64,000 nt of DNA, from contig CAIIXF020000007.1 of NCBI GenBank assembly GCA_903813345.2, positions 33,448,538-33,512,537 of the forward strand, given 5' to 3'. This document shows, in pieces, positions 22,401 to 37,400 of the stretch. This stretch comes from Owenia fusiformis (taxonomy: Eukaryota; Annelida; Polychaeta; Sabellida; Oweniidae). The position numbers were made by a program, and so were the translations under genes. Numbering within the stretch: the first letter of the stretch is position 1; every line of letters begins with the position of its first letter. Under the pieces are notes generated by a model. The model had not been told where the DNA came from. It searched no databases and saw only the letters and a list, made by a program, of their open reading frames with translations.

Positions 22401-25400
22401 ATGGTTGAGGGATACAAGTGCAGTACTTTGTTTATGTCAATATTTTAATTAGAGGCACCATATATGGTCATACGATTCTTCGCGTAAAGTCCACTACATA
22501 CTGTAAGCTACAATTAATTTATGAATGAAATGTTCGCTTATGATATACATATTACCAATAGAGAAGCAGCTTTTTAAATGATGCAACACTAAAAGCCAAT
22601 GAGAATACAGTCCATTTTATGACGTCGTTTTTGCAAATTGCCTGAAGGTTTTGACAAATGAGCCGAGAGGAATATGGTTTAACTCTTGGTTTGTATCTGA
22701 TCAACAAAAGAGGAGAACATACCTGTATGAACAATCATTTTTTGTTGAATGGGCGGGTGGATTGTTGCGTTTGATGGGTACAAATCGGGAACAATTCCAC
22801 ATCGTAATAATTTTCGAAAGGTCTCTTATAATTTATGCGATGACGTATTTTAAGATATTGGCTTTTTACTTTAATGGGTTACTCCGTTTTATTCATCTAT
22901 ATCAAATTAATTAAATTAAAATTCATTCGAACATCACTTTTTTTCAAAAATTAATTTTAGAATAAATTAATCATCCATATTAAATCGTTAAAGTTAAATT
23001 ATGACGAGCATAAAATATAAGTAGAATGCGGAAGTGCATTTTTCTGAACGGAGGGCGAAAACAAGCTAGACAAACCAATAATTAAGACACTGCTCAGTAT
23101 TGTAGAATTCCTCTCTCCAGAGGTTTTTCTCGGCTATTCCCCCCCCCCCCTGAAACTATACCCAACGTGTAGATGAGTTATTTTCTTCTGTTTCTGATAC
23201 GAGCGATCATTACATGTAGTTCACTGAATATACCGATCATTTGCAATTTCCGAGAATCCTAAAGTGTATACCGGACAAAACGGAGTAAGTCAAAAATCCC
23301 CATTCCCGGGCACATGTAAATCAAATTCCCAAACCCCGGGACGGCAATCTTAGTCAAATTCCTAACCCTGGGGGCAATATTGTGGATCAAATTCCTTACC
23401 CTCCCGCGTGGGGGGTCTCACGCAAACTTTTGAATGGTGCATTACTGTATAAGTAGGAATTTTGCCCAATCATTTAATTAGCCTATTGCCTATAGCTAAT
23501 TTTTGTCAGGTTCGGAAAATTAAATGTCAGAAATACTATCTTCATAATGTTATCCAATGGGAAATTTCTTGTCTTTAGGAAAATTGAAATAAGGAAAATG
23601 ATTAAATTTGGCAAATTAATTACTCAGATTAAATACCACTTATACAGTACATCCTCTGAGTCTATTCACTTTCAGGCAATTCACATTGTGTAAAAGAACT
23701 TACAATTTCATGAGAAATTGTTATTAGCGAGGAACTGGTTTTTAGGATATGCCTGGCCTCAAGAAGGCTGTATATAGGGGCCCATAAAGTCCAAGTCAAC
23801 TCTGGTATAAGAGACATGAGCTCCCATTCTCCCAAGCCATTCCTCGTACAGTTGATATACAACAACACCTGCAAAATGATAAGAAACTATGGGAAACACT
23901 TTTCAGTGCTTAGATTTTAAATAAAATACCAGCCGTAAAGAAAAAAAAAGGTGCATGGTAAATCATAACATTTTCAATGTTTTGTTTAATTTTATACTGT
24001 GTAAATACTCTGAATAACTAGTGGAAATCTTAAGAAATTAGATGAAAATTTTAAAAAGTTAGCAATGGTTATAAACATTCTCTCACAACCTTACTAATTG
24101 ACTTTTTCCTTTAAATTCACTCATAAATTACAATTTGCGATTATACACTGTAATACATTTTCCTCTATGGCAAGGATATCATTTTTTGTATGTTAATTTT
24201 TTATACCATTGTAAAGCCAATATCTCAAACTGTTCATGACTGGCAAGTGTGAAATAAATAAAAAAAAGTGTGAAACCAGAACAACGGCAACGCCAAAGCA
24301 TAGCGAACCCCATCAAACAGAAAATGCTGGCATTTTTTCAAACAAAATATCGTAAAATAACATCCATAAGAAAGGCCATCATTTTCAAAATGGTTGCTCA
24401 CTAGCCAAGTTGTCATCAGAAGAAGTAATATGCTTTTAAGGAGCGACACATTTTTAAAAAATCGCACACACGTACATGTAAATGCTGGCCATTTTTTAAA
24501 ATGGCCACCTTCTACCCAAAATGTCATACGACAGTATGCAATCCTTATGAGTATTCACATATCAAATATGAACAAAATCACTCTATTACTTTTTAAAGTA
24601 TAATAAAAAATGTAAAACAACAAGATTAACATATCAAATTTTAACAAAATCGCTCTAATACTTTTAGAGTTATAGTAAAAAATGTAAAAATGATAGCCAT
24701 TTTTAAAATGACAAGCTACTATGCGAAGTGTCATGAGACAGTGTGCAAGGTTCATAATAATTCAAATACCAAATATGAACAAAATCGCTCTACTACTTTT
24801 CAAGTTATAGTAAAAAACGTAAAAAATGGTGGCCATTTTGAAAAATGGCCGCCTACTACCAAAAATGTCATTAGACATTATGCCATGCTTAAAGTATTCA
24901 CATACCAAATATGAACAAAATCGCTCAAGTACTTTTCAAGTAACAGCAAAAATCATAAATACTACCCAAAGTGTCATTAGACAGTGTGCCATGCTTATAG
25001 TATTCACATATAAAATATGAACAAAATCGCTCTACTACTTTTTGAGTTATAGTAAAAAATGTAAAATAACACACGTAAAAATGGCGGCCATTTTTCAAAA
25101 TGGCCACCTACTATCCAAAATGTCATTAGACATTGGGCCATGCTTAAAATATTCACATACCAAATATGAACAAAATCGCTCCACTACTTTTCAAGTTACA
25201 GCAAAAATCGTAAAATGATGTGCAAAGGCAGCCATTTTTCAAGATGGCTGCCATGTATTTCTTCTGTATTTACATTTCTAGCTCAATCAATGTCCTATAT
25301 AACTTTTTTACATTTAAAACATATTGTTATTTCAGTTTTATATGCAGTACCTAAATTACTGTAAAATCGGCACTAAAATGGCCGCCATTTTTAAATGAGC

Positions 25401-28400
25401 TGCCATTTTGAAAATCGGTTTTCGAGCAGAACTCCTACCCCCATTGGGTATATATATCCAAATATGAACAAAATCGGGCCAACAGTATTTGAGTTATTGC
25501 CCGGACGGACAGACGGACGGACTGACGGAGGCGTTCCCTCTATCCCTCTGATGGGATAATAAACATTAAGATATTTACAGAAAGTTATGGTAGTGCCAAA
25601 ACCCATCTTAAACATGATGTTTGGATGATTTTACCCCTTGAATAGTAATGAAATTTAGGGTGGGAAGTAACCATTTTGCTCAATAAACACATCTATGTTC
25701 TCATCTGACATATATTTCCATATGCATACGCTAAGTATAGGATGTATACCATATTTATGAGTGATTGAGAAAGACTATGGGTTATAATTATCTTCAAATT
25801 TCAAGTTTATTGTTATAGATGTCATCCCTACCCTAATTTTGAATTGAAGAGAGACCCTTGAATCTGAAAGATATTACCTCAGATTCTGTCACGAGGTGGT
25901 TCTTTAATCAGGCTTTCATTCTATAAACTGATATTTTTCACAAAGTTTTATTAGATTGAAAACTATTTAAGATGATGTATTCTTCTTAACTTTACTAACA
26001 ATTGAATTTCATGTCTAACAAGATCCCCTCATTGCTAGATATTGGATTTCTCATATTTATGACATCAATTTATTGTAAAAAGTCACACCCACTCAACATG
26101 TGAGGTGTTCTATTCAATCCTTTCTAACGTTTTACCATATCTCCAAAATTCTTTGGAATTTTCTGCATTTGGTCAAAGTATACATACATTATACCTCTAA
26201 ATGTTTGGTATGATAACAATGAAAAATAAAACATATATGATTAATAAAGGACCTTGTACCTTTTTTCTGAGTCTTCAATAACTCGCGTAGATTTTTGGAA
26301 ATCAATATTTCGATAAATCCACATCCTTCACAAAGTATGGGAAACTTCTTTTTCCTGTTGACTTAAATTTTAGTTATGACAATGGCTGACAAATTAATAC
26401 TCATATTTTTGCGTTTCATAAATCCATAACAGTTGTTATTTTACTATAACATTATGACAAAATGAAAAAAATCTGATATTTACTTTTTGTACAATTTCCC
26501 CGACATTCTGATCATCAAACATTTCAATGATGCCATCTATTACAAGTTTGTACAATTCTGAGGTATTCCCTGCAGCCAATAAACAATCCAGTTTAGTCTC
26601 AAGTTGTTTGCTTCCACAGCTGCAATATGAAGAAAATTAAAGAAAAAAATAAAGCAATGAAAATGTTTACCAATAATATTGTATAATATTTAAACCAGAG
26701 GTACATTTTACAAATCATTTCTTTTCTCTTAGTCTAAGATCAAATGATGACAATGAGATTTCAATGTTTTTTTGCCAAGAAAAATGTTCAGTGAAGCTAT
26801 TTGTTCACTACAGGGAGGTAATTTATACAGAATTCAAAAGGGTGTGTGCAGAGGACAGGTGCCTACAAAAGACAGATGTTCACTAGAGAAAGGTGTTCAC
26901 TACGACAGGTTTTACTATAGATGATTTCGAAAAAATATTGGTCAATTTGAAACACGTTTTTTGACCATGAGAAGGTCATTGAAAGTGAAATCTTAAATCT
27001 AAATCAGATTTGAACTTCTGAGAGCTTGAAGATGTTTTTAGAAAAAAACATTGGTCAATTTGAAGCAAGTTGAAAAAAGACCTTTTTGACCTGAGAAGGT
27101 CATTGAAAGTCAAATCTTTTTGACCTTGAGAATTTTACTGAAGGTCAAATCTATAGATTTGAACTTTTGAGAACTTGTAGATGATTTTGAAAAAAATTTG
27201 GTCAAATTGAAGCAAGTTGAAAAAAGACCTTTTTGACCTTGCGAAGGTCATTGAAGGTCAAATCCTTTTTGACCTAGAGAATGTCATTGAAGGTCAAATC
27301 TATAGTCAGATTTGAACTCTTGAGAACTTGTAGATGATTCTGAAAAATATTGGGCAATTTGAAGCAAGTTGAAAGACCTTTTTGACCTTTCTTTGACCTT
27401 GAGAAGGTCAGTGAAGATTAAATCTTAAATCTAAAGTCAGATTTGAACTTCTGAGAACTTGTTAATGGTTTTGAAAAAAAATTGGTCAAATTGAAGCAAG
27501 TTGAAAAAAATCCTTTTTGACCTTGAGAAGATCATTGAAGGTCAAATCCTTTTTGGCCCAGAGAATGTCATTGAAGGTCAAATCTATAGTCAGATTTGAA
27601 CTTTTGAGAACTTGTAAATGATTTTGAAAAATTGGTCAATTTGAAGCAAGTTGAAAAAAGACCTTTTTGACCTTTCTTTGACCTTGAGAAGGTCATTGAA
27701 GGTCAAATCTTAAATCAAAGTCACATTGACCTTCTGAGAACTTGAAGATGATTTTGAAAAAAAATTGGTCAATTAGAAGCAATTTAAAAAAAGACCTTCT
27801 TGACCTTTCTTTGACCTTGAGAGGGTCATTGAAGGTCAAATCTTAATTCTTAAGTCAGATTTGAACTTCTGATGACTTGTACATGCTTTTGAAAAAATAT
27901 TAGTCAATTTGAAGCAAGTTGAAAAAAGACCTTTTTAACCTTTTTAAAGTCAAATCTTAATTCTAGTGTCAAATTTGAACTTCCATCATCCATCATCTGC
28001 CGATCGCTGTCACAAAAAATGGAGACCATAACAATATGTCACCAATTCTTTGTGGTGACATAATAAAATCTCTTGACAAATGCATCACAGGCAAATTGAA
28101 AGTATGTAATTCATAAAAAATTGAAAAGCACATACATGTTTTATATAATTTATACTTACCCAGCAAGATCACTTGAGAGTAGAGTAACATAGAGAGGGCT
28201 ACATGTTGCAGCTGTACGACAGTGGGTCAACACACGACTTTCTTGTTCTCTGTTCATAGATGTCTCTAAGCTAGCTAGTTCAGCATGCAGTAGCTCTCGC
28301 ACATTCTTGTTGCTTAGTGGCTCTAAGTGAATACTAGGCCAAGACCTAAACAGAGATAATATTGCCAAATGTTAAAAGGTAGGTAAATGTAGCTTGGTGT

Positions 28401-31400
28401 GTGTTCATAGGCGGCACAAGACTATTAGGATTGTAATTCGCATCTTCTGTTGCATTGACCAAAGAACCATGAAAGATTGATATATTATAAATCTATGAGT
28501 ACACCAGTCATAAGAAAAACAAAGCTTAACCATCCCAAACCATGATCTAATGGGGAAAGAAACAATGTCTAATACCCTCCTCCCCCACCTTTCAAGTACC
28601 ATTATCACAATCTGAGACCACAACACCAAGGAACATTTGAAGTCATTACAATACATGTTAAAGAATACATTTAAATTGAAACCAATACTGATATTAAAAC
28701 AGCGGGGCGTAACCAGGATTTTGGGAGTGGGCACGCGAGGCCGAATGCCAGGCAAAACTAGGGGGGTCCGGGGGCATGCTCCCCCAGAAAATTTTTGATT
28801 TTAGACCTTAAATGGTGTGTTCTGAGCGATATCAGACTATGTAATGGGGCACTATTGATTGTATACATTGTTCGTGATACATGTAAAATAAAACCACATA
28901 TGACAAATTATTGCCCATTAAATGATATCATCATTCAATGTGTTCAAGAAATGGAGACTAAATAAAAATGATGAAGTGGGTAAATGGCGAAAATGAAAAT
29001 TACTACGAATAGGAGAAGATCCATTTTGATACGAGGACAACCTTTTTTCATTTCTAGCTGATCCTCATTGATTGAGCTTGTTCTAAAGTGACGTTAAAAT
29101 ATTGTTCTGTTTTGATTTGAAGAGACAGAGAGATTGCATAAACAGTTTTATTATACTGATCTTGTACTTTTGCGCCAGCAATGTAATAGTTAAATTGAAG
29201 TTCTATTGTTCTGATATAGATACGATTTGAAATACAATCTATAATTCAAGAATTTACAAAGTACTTGAACGACAATAATCGCATATTGCCGTACATATTA
29301 CATTGTTTTAAGCAAGGATGTATTGGAAATTAAGTCAAGTTACGTTCGCATCAATATTATAAGTATTTTTCATCGGAGGTTAAATAAATAACAAATTAAA
29401 AGAGGCTTTAACACGTAGTTCAATGGCGGAGCTTAGGTTGCCAAACTTATGGAGGGAGTGTAATATACGCCAAAGTGGTTTAAACTTTATATGGGGCCTT
29501 TAAACAAATGCAAAGCGTAAACAGCGAGGAGCCCTTGCCCCCAACTCTCTTACAATTCAACGCTTATCGAAAATAAAGTTTTTGTGAATATGCATCAATG
29601 CCAGTGAACTTAAACGAGTTTGTCCCATAGTTAATCTGAGATAAATCTTGAGACGCCTCATAGAGCTGAAGCTGCGTTCAGCTGTTGCAGTAGAGACGGG
29701 GAGAACCAACAACAGGGCAGTGGAGATATTGGGGTATAGGACACGGTTGGTTTGCTGTACCGCATCTTATAGCGTTGATGGTCCGTTACCTATTGGTACA
29801 TCTTGAAGGGAAGTATAGTCCAGGAAAGATCATGAAACAAACTATTTTGCTTTACTTTTTTAATTTTTTAAAACAATTTATTTTTTGCTCCATCATTTCA
29901 GCATACACCCCTAAAATTTGTGTTAAAAATCAACTGCAACACCAGCAATTTATGGAGAATCGGGACGCTACCCATTAAAAATATGCTTTGAAATCAAATT
30001 AATTAAATATTGGCTCCGTCTACTTCATCTACCACCCGGAAACATTCTTCATAAAACATATATGTATGACCGTGAAATGAGTCAATTTGTTTTTAAAAGC
30101 ATATGGTCAAACAAAGTCATTGATATATTAAAAAAGTGTGATTTATTATCTTATTGGGATACTCAAAAGATCGATAATGACAATATTTTTATCTTTTTAT
30201 TTTATTTTTTTTACTTTTATTTTTATTTTTAAATCATGTACATGTATATATTTCTCATTTTATAACTTTGTATACAAGTACATCAGGTCATTTTACAATA
30301 TTACAATATTTGTGAAAAATGATGACAATATTTTTATCAAGACAATAACAAAAACACTGTATCAGAATTATAAAACTCAGTGGAAGAAAGATATATTAAA
30401 TTACCCTGTCTTGAGAACTTATGTTAAATTCAAAAATGTCTTTGAAAGAGAGGGTTATTTAAATATCCAAAATAAAAATTACAGGCAAGCAATTTGTAGA
30501 TTTAGGCTTAGTTCCCACAAGTTACATATAGAACTTGGTCATCATTTGAAGCCAAAGTCAAAACCTGTTGATGAACGTTTATGTAATATTTGTGGTGTTT
30601 TAGAAGATGAGCAACACTTCATCATGATTTTTAAGAAAAACACTACAGAAAGAAAACTTTTGTTTGACACCCTTACACAATTTAATTTTGTAGGCAGCCC
30701 TGACATTATTTTCAAAAACTGATGTCTCACAAAAATCCTTATCTAATTTTACATTTAGTTCATCTATCATTCACTCAAAAAATTGGATTAATGTGTCAAC
30801 GATGCATCACACTGATATTGAATTTCTGTCAAGTTGTTTCTGTATTTTACAATTATCTTGTATTTTTGTATTTTACATTTGATGATGTAACTAGACAACA
30901 GCAACGCCAAAGCGTAGCAAATCCCATCGAACAGCCATGGCTGGCATATTAACAAACAAAGTATATAGCAACAAATGGCAGCCATTTTTCAAAATGGCCA
31001 CCTTCTACCAAAAGTGTCATTAGACAGTGTGCAATGCTTATAGTATTAACATACCAAATATGAACAAAATTGCTCCACTACTTTTCGAGTTAATATTAGT
31101 AAAATACATTAAAATCGTGGCCATTTTTCAAAATGGCCTCCTTCTACCAAAAGTGTCATTAGACAGTGTGCCATGCTTATAGTATTCACATACCAAATAT
31201 AAACAAAATCGCTCCACTACTTTTCAAGTTATAGTAAAATATGTTAAAATGGTGGCCATTTTTCAAAATGGCCACCTTCTACCAAAAGTGTCATTAGACA
31301 TTGTGCCATGCTTATAGTATTCACATACCAAATATGAACAAAATCGCTTCACTACTTTTCGAGTTATAGTAAAATACGTTAAAATGGCGACCATTTTTCA

Positions 31401-34400
31401 AAATGGACGCCTTCTACCAAAAAGTGTCATAGGACGGTGTGTCAAGCTTATAGTATTCACATGCCAAATATGAACAAAATCGCTCCACTACTTTTCAAGT
31501 TATAGTAAAATATGTCAAAATGGCGGCCATTTTTCAAAATGGTCGCCTTCTACCAAAAGTGTCTTTAGACAGTGTGCAATGCTTATAGTATTCACATACC
31601 AAATATGATCAAAATCGCTCCACTACTTTTCAAGTTACAGCAAAAATCGTAAAATAACGAGTAAAGGCTGCCATTTTTCAAGATGGCTGCCATGTGCTTC
31701 TTTAATATCTACATTTCTAGCTTTATTACTGTCTTATATACTTTTTTACATTTAAAATATATTGCTATTACAGTTTTACATATTGCACCTAAATTACTGT
31801 AAAATCGGCACTAAAATGGCCGTCATTTTGAAATGAGCGGCCATTTTGAAAATCGGCTTTCGAGCAGAACTTCTACCCCCATAGGGTATATGTGTACAAA
31901 ATATGAACAAAATCGGGCCAACGGTATTTGAGTTATTGCCCGGACGGACATACGTACGTACGTACGGACGGACGGAGGCGTTCCCTTTATCAACAATCTC
32001 AAGATCTCTTTCTAAAAAACATTTTGAATGAGAAAAACAATGAAGTGAATGGTAATAAATTAAGAACTTTCAGGCAATTTAAGTATGGCGTCGTAGCAAA
32101 AAGTTATGTAACTTGTTTCATCCCAAGACACCATCGAAGTGCATTGGCTAAACTGAGAACTGGGACGCTACAACTCCGTATAGAAACTGGTAGATATGAT
32201 GGTACTCCTCTGGACCTGAGAATTGCAAACTTTGTCAGTGATTTGGGTGAAGTTGAGAATGAAATTCATTTTCTGATAAAATGTCCACACTATAAGCTCC
32301 TAAGGGATACCTTCTATAGAGAGATTGTGCAAGAGCAATTGCCATATATAGACTTGAATAATGCAAATTCACTTTTGACATTTATTAGCCTAATGCTTAC
32401 CAAGAAGATTCAAAAACCTCTAGCAGCTCTTATTCATAATATGTATTCATAAAGGCAATTTGACTATGGCAGATTATAGGAGTTACATTTGTGAAGTCCA
32501 GGCTTGGTTAAAACGGATACTTTTCTTTCCCACATGATACTTTTTAGAATTAATGATATAACTGGACAGCAAGTGTGTGTCCCCAATCTGTAATAGTCAT
32601 TTTCCAGCACTTGACTGCAAAATTTATTGTATCAATACAGTTTATTTATGTTTGTATACATATTCATTTATTGTGATAATGGCCATTAATAGGATGAAGG
32701 ACCCACGGTCCTGTGCTCACACAGTTTGGAACCTTCAGAGGAATGTAAATCCTGACTTTCAAACAAAAATATTGATTTGGATTTGCAGTCTCGAACTTTG
32801 AGAAACTTAGATAGCACAATTGTGTGACCTAGTTTGATGACCTTTGACCTTGAAAATTTTACAAATTCAGAGCTCAGTAAGGTCAATTTGAAAAATCAAC
32901 TTTTTTGACCTTTTGAAGGTCACTGAAGGTCAAGTAAAGGTCAAATCCTAAAACTAATATCAGTTTGAACTCCTGGCAACTTGTAGATGATTTTCAAAAA
33001 AATTTGGTCAAATTGAAGCAAGTTGAAAAATAACTTATTTTTACTGTTTTTTGACATCAAATATCACAAAAACGGTAAAAATTTGATGCTGACATATATT
33101 GAGCAATATGTAGAGAATGCTTAAATCTAGTAATGATGTAATTCATTGCAAGAAATGATCGAGTATAAGGCAAACTTTGAGAAACTTGTCAATCACAAAA
33201 CCTGCCATTGACTTAATACATGAGAAAGTTTCCTGAAAATGACCTAAGTCCTACTTTTTGTCAAATTTTAAAGAGTAAACACCAAAAACTGTAATTCCAA
33301 GAGCTTTGAAATCTTCAGAGGACATAAGTTGCATATACAGCAACTACTAAAAGTTATTTGAAAGTTCTACTTCAACAAAGTGTCTAGTATTTACAGAAAA
33401 TTTGACTTTTTGACGTCAAAATCCGCAATTTCTCAAAAACCGGGCAAACTTGGGAAATGGCGATGATAGGTCAAATAGGCATTATGGATATGCATAAAAT
33501 GAATGTGGATATGTTTCAATCTGAATAGCAGTTTTAATTTGTGCGGCCAATGTTGACGGACGGACGGATGGACGGACCAACGGACGGATGGACGGACGGA
33601 CCAACGGACGGGCGGATGGACCAATGGACGAACAGATGCCTGGTCGATCCCATAGGCTCACTGTGTGAGCCAAAAATCATTGTCAAAGCATTTAAAGATG
33701 GCAGCACTTGAATACTACTCTATTTAAGAGTGCTCTAAGTCAACTTACTCTAGTCAATACAATTAGATATACATTTAATGGTGTCTCCTAAGCCGATGCC
33801 AGCTGGTGGGTTTTTTAAAAATATGTATTTATTATATGATATTGAAATTTTTTAAACCTGTGACACAGAAATAAAATATTTTAAACTTTAAACTAAATTA
33901 ATATGTCATTGAAATGACATCAGAGAGTCAATAAAAGATATATATATATTTAGGGTACGCTGTACCCTCGCATATGCCTGGTTACGCGCCTTGATACTAT
34001 ATTAGCCTGTAGGCATTTTGCATACTTCACTTGTTTATATGATACACTTAACTCATATTTATTACCTCAATTTGAGGCAAACTGAAAAAAATACCTTTTT
34101 GACCTTTGAAAAGGTGAAATCTCGAATCTAAAGTCAGATTTGAACTTCAGCATACACCCCTAAAATTTGAACCAAATCCTTTGACCAGTATTTGAGTTAT
34201 CACCTGGACAGACAGACAAAGAGACAGATGGATGACCTGTTCGGTGGGTATCTAAATCACATCCAACACATGACAAAATGACACTTACCTCCAAGATTTT
34301 GGACATGACTGTTTATGCACTGACACAATGACCCTGGTGTCCACTGGGAGCGGGTCCAGGAGCCACTTCAAGTGCACCTCAGCTTGCTGGAAGTTCACAA

Positions 34401-37400
34401 AACAATAGTCCTAGATCTGGCATCAGTGTTTGATGGAATCATGGTGTACTTCAAGATTCATTTATGACCAGATGAGTGAAATTATTATTGATTCTAAGGG
34501 GAGTGACAAAGGTCATTGCACTCCCCATTCTGATTTCCCCATGAAAAAATTTAATGAGAGATACCATTTGTGTCATTTATTGTGAAATTATTTAGTTATG
34601 CATCGCTTCAGGTCATTGTGTATTTTTGGAATTTTCACGCTTCTCATTGGATAGCATAGGTATATAGAGGATATCCTATGATTTATGAGTGATATGATTT
34701 TTATCCACGAATGGATATGATATCTGCACGAGCGAGCGTAGCGAGAGAGTGCAGATATCAATATCCATGAGTGGATTAAAATCATATCACGAGTAAATCA
34801 TAGAATGTTCTTTTTATTTATTGCTAAAAAACCGTATGTTATGGTTAAGTGAAAATTTGTCAAAAATATCATATTTTACCACTGATTACAAAAATACCGT
34901 TTTTATTTTCACATGTTATCCTATGAATATCATGCTAACTATGGAATAAATGATGATATCCCCATGTTAAGTCAATCATCATCCTCATTTTCTCAGAAGA
35001 ACTTGGTTGATTGTATTCAACATTCTTAAATAACCAAACATATGCACCATTTTCAAATTCAAATCTCATTTCTGCTGACTACATCAACTCTGACTAATTT
35101 TGTAGCATTATGGGGTCACTGCACTTTATAACCTTAACCTCAGCTCATGTAGGTCCAAAGGCTAAAATATTTTTGAAAGTATCATGTAACATTGTATTTG
35201 TCATGTTACACCTTTAATAATTCATTTTAACCATGGGGATATTTGCCCATAATTGCACCTGGTCCTTTGCAAGTAACATGTTAGGTGACCTACCATTATC
35301 ATCCTTAATACATCTCAAATATAAAATTTCCCAAAAGATCTATGTTATATTATCAATTGGCCATATTGTTTAAGTTTAAAAGTGCAAAAATTGGGATATG
35401 TTTTAATTCTCCCAAATAATAAATGTTGTAACCTTATTTATAGAAAAATGAATGCATTAATTTAAAATCTTTTAGATTTTTCTCAAATAAAGTACAGTAT
35501 ACATTTTGGGGATTTTTAGAAAATAGACATGAGAAGGAATGATTATGAGCATAAAATATGTCAAGAGTACTGTACTCTGACCACTAGTACTTGCTAGATC
35601 TGAATCTACATTTGAATGAAAATAAAAAATCATATTTTATATTGGCATTTGTGCAAACACATGTTTAGTTAACTGCATCAAATACTAAAAGGGACAATAA
35701 AATAACTTAATGTATTAAATCCTAAAAGGTCAGTGTAAAATCGTATCCTCAAGAATTAGCCCAGGGGACCTTTCAACACTATTATAACACTCATCCTCAA
35801 GAATTATCCCCCTGAACTTTTAACACTGTCAATATGTTGGCTATCAATACTGTTAAAATACACTAAACATTTCCAAGTCTTGTATTTATCCATGATTAAA
35901 TTAGTAGAGTGATCTTATGGAATTTATGAGCTCAGATCCAATCAAAAGCAAAATAACAAGCTTTAAAATTGCAAAACACAAATGTGATTTATTAATTCAA
36001 TGTATAAGTGATTTATTGAGTACAGTCAATACGTCTAAATCCAAACAGGGGGGTAAACCCGAACGGGTTGCAAACAATGGCAAGCAAATCATTGAATTGA
36101 ATAATAGCCCCTCGACTACCTCTATATAACATTTATATCCTGAAAGATACCATATAATGATATATACCAAACTCTCTAACAATAAAATAATAAATTATGA
36201 TGATTTAGGTGTTCGGAACCTCCATGCTAGTGTTTGGAATTACCCCCACAAACCCTATGCCTTAAAATAAATAGATGTCACTTATAAATCAATTATATTT
36301 GGAGTTATTGATATGCAGGGGTGTCAGGATCCAGTATCATTACTTCAGGGTATCATATAATGATATACCATCAATCTAACAAGTAAAACAAAGAAGTTTA
36401 GTTAAGTGTTTGGAATTACCCCCATGCTAGTGTTCGGAATTACCCCCTAAAAAATCTCCTGTTTGGATTTACCCCCATAAAATACATTGTATTTAAAGTG
36501 GTATAACCCAAATTTTTTGACAATTTATCGGAATATTTTTTTGCAAATGCATTTTACAGCATCTAATTCACATAACATATATAAAATTATTCTACAGATG
36601 TGCAGTACAGCCAAGCTAACTACATTTTTTGATGGGGGTGTTTGGAAATAGACGTATTGACTCTATATATAAACATATAATATGATAAATTTTTGGCATC
36701 TAGCATGTAGGTAATTATTACTTTACCGGGATTTGGGCTTGAGGATACGATTTTACATTTACCAATCCTAAAATACCTGGAATCTGTCAATGGAATCTAG
36801 TACCAGAATAATGCCACCAGGCGTCTTTGAGGACACCTTCTCTAGCCACCTTGGGAACTCATCCACGAGACGCCCTGGGTCACATGTCAAAGCAGGTGGT
36901 GATGTCACATGCTGCATCAACTTAACATAAACACAAGGGTTATGTTACTGGAGGTTTTGGATATGGGGTATATTCTGAGGGAAATATAGATATCTTACTG
37001 AGGGCCGGAGGGTTTGAGCTAAGATATCATATTTCCCAAGGGATAAACAGTACCCAATTCAAAACTGAGCATTACTTAAAGGATGTATATAAATATCAAG
37101 AACTTAGAAAACAACAAAAATTAGTTTTTTGAAAAATATCATCAATTAGATTATTTTTCATCAATTAAATTCAATACATACGCTTTTGCTCTCTAATTAA
37201 AACGTCTCTTATTAAGTACACTGGACAAAAAATTCTAAAAATTGCCAAAAGTAGGGGTCATAGTAACAGCTCCCACTCTTTCAATATATCAACAATTTCT
37301 ATTTTTTTACATGGAATAGTTTAAATTAACTTGATTGGTGAAAGTTCAACTCAAGACTCCAGATTCAGACTTACTCTTTAAAAAACAATTTGACTTCTGA

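Larger units (their letters stand above)
28701..33988 (-). mobile_element. Possible old hAT element hollowed out by nested insertions
   Basis: 28701-28725 reads CAGCGGGGCGTAACCAGG and 33967-33988, inverted, reads CAAGGCGCGTAACCAGG; these could be the two termini. The left end continues with GGGGGTCCGGGGGCATGCTCCCCCAGAAAATTTTTG, typical of hAT subterminal sequence, and a hAT C-terminal coding fragment points toward it on the minus strand. Target duplications were not found, and 29.9-33.7 kb is filled by LINE fragments and other repeats, so the pairing of the ends is inference. Confidence 0.35.

Noticed and set aside
22651-22914. 87-codon plus-strand ORF in the 22.1-23.4 kb TIR element
   Set aside because: Hydrophobic AT-rich frame without family resemblance; lies within a noncoding TIR element.
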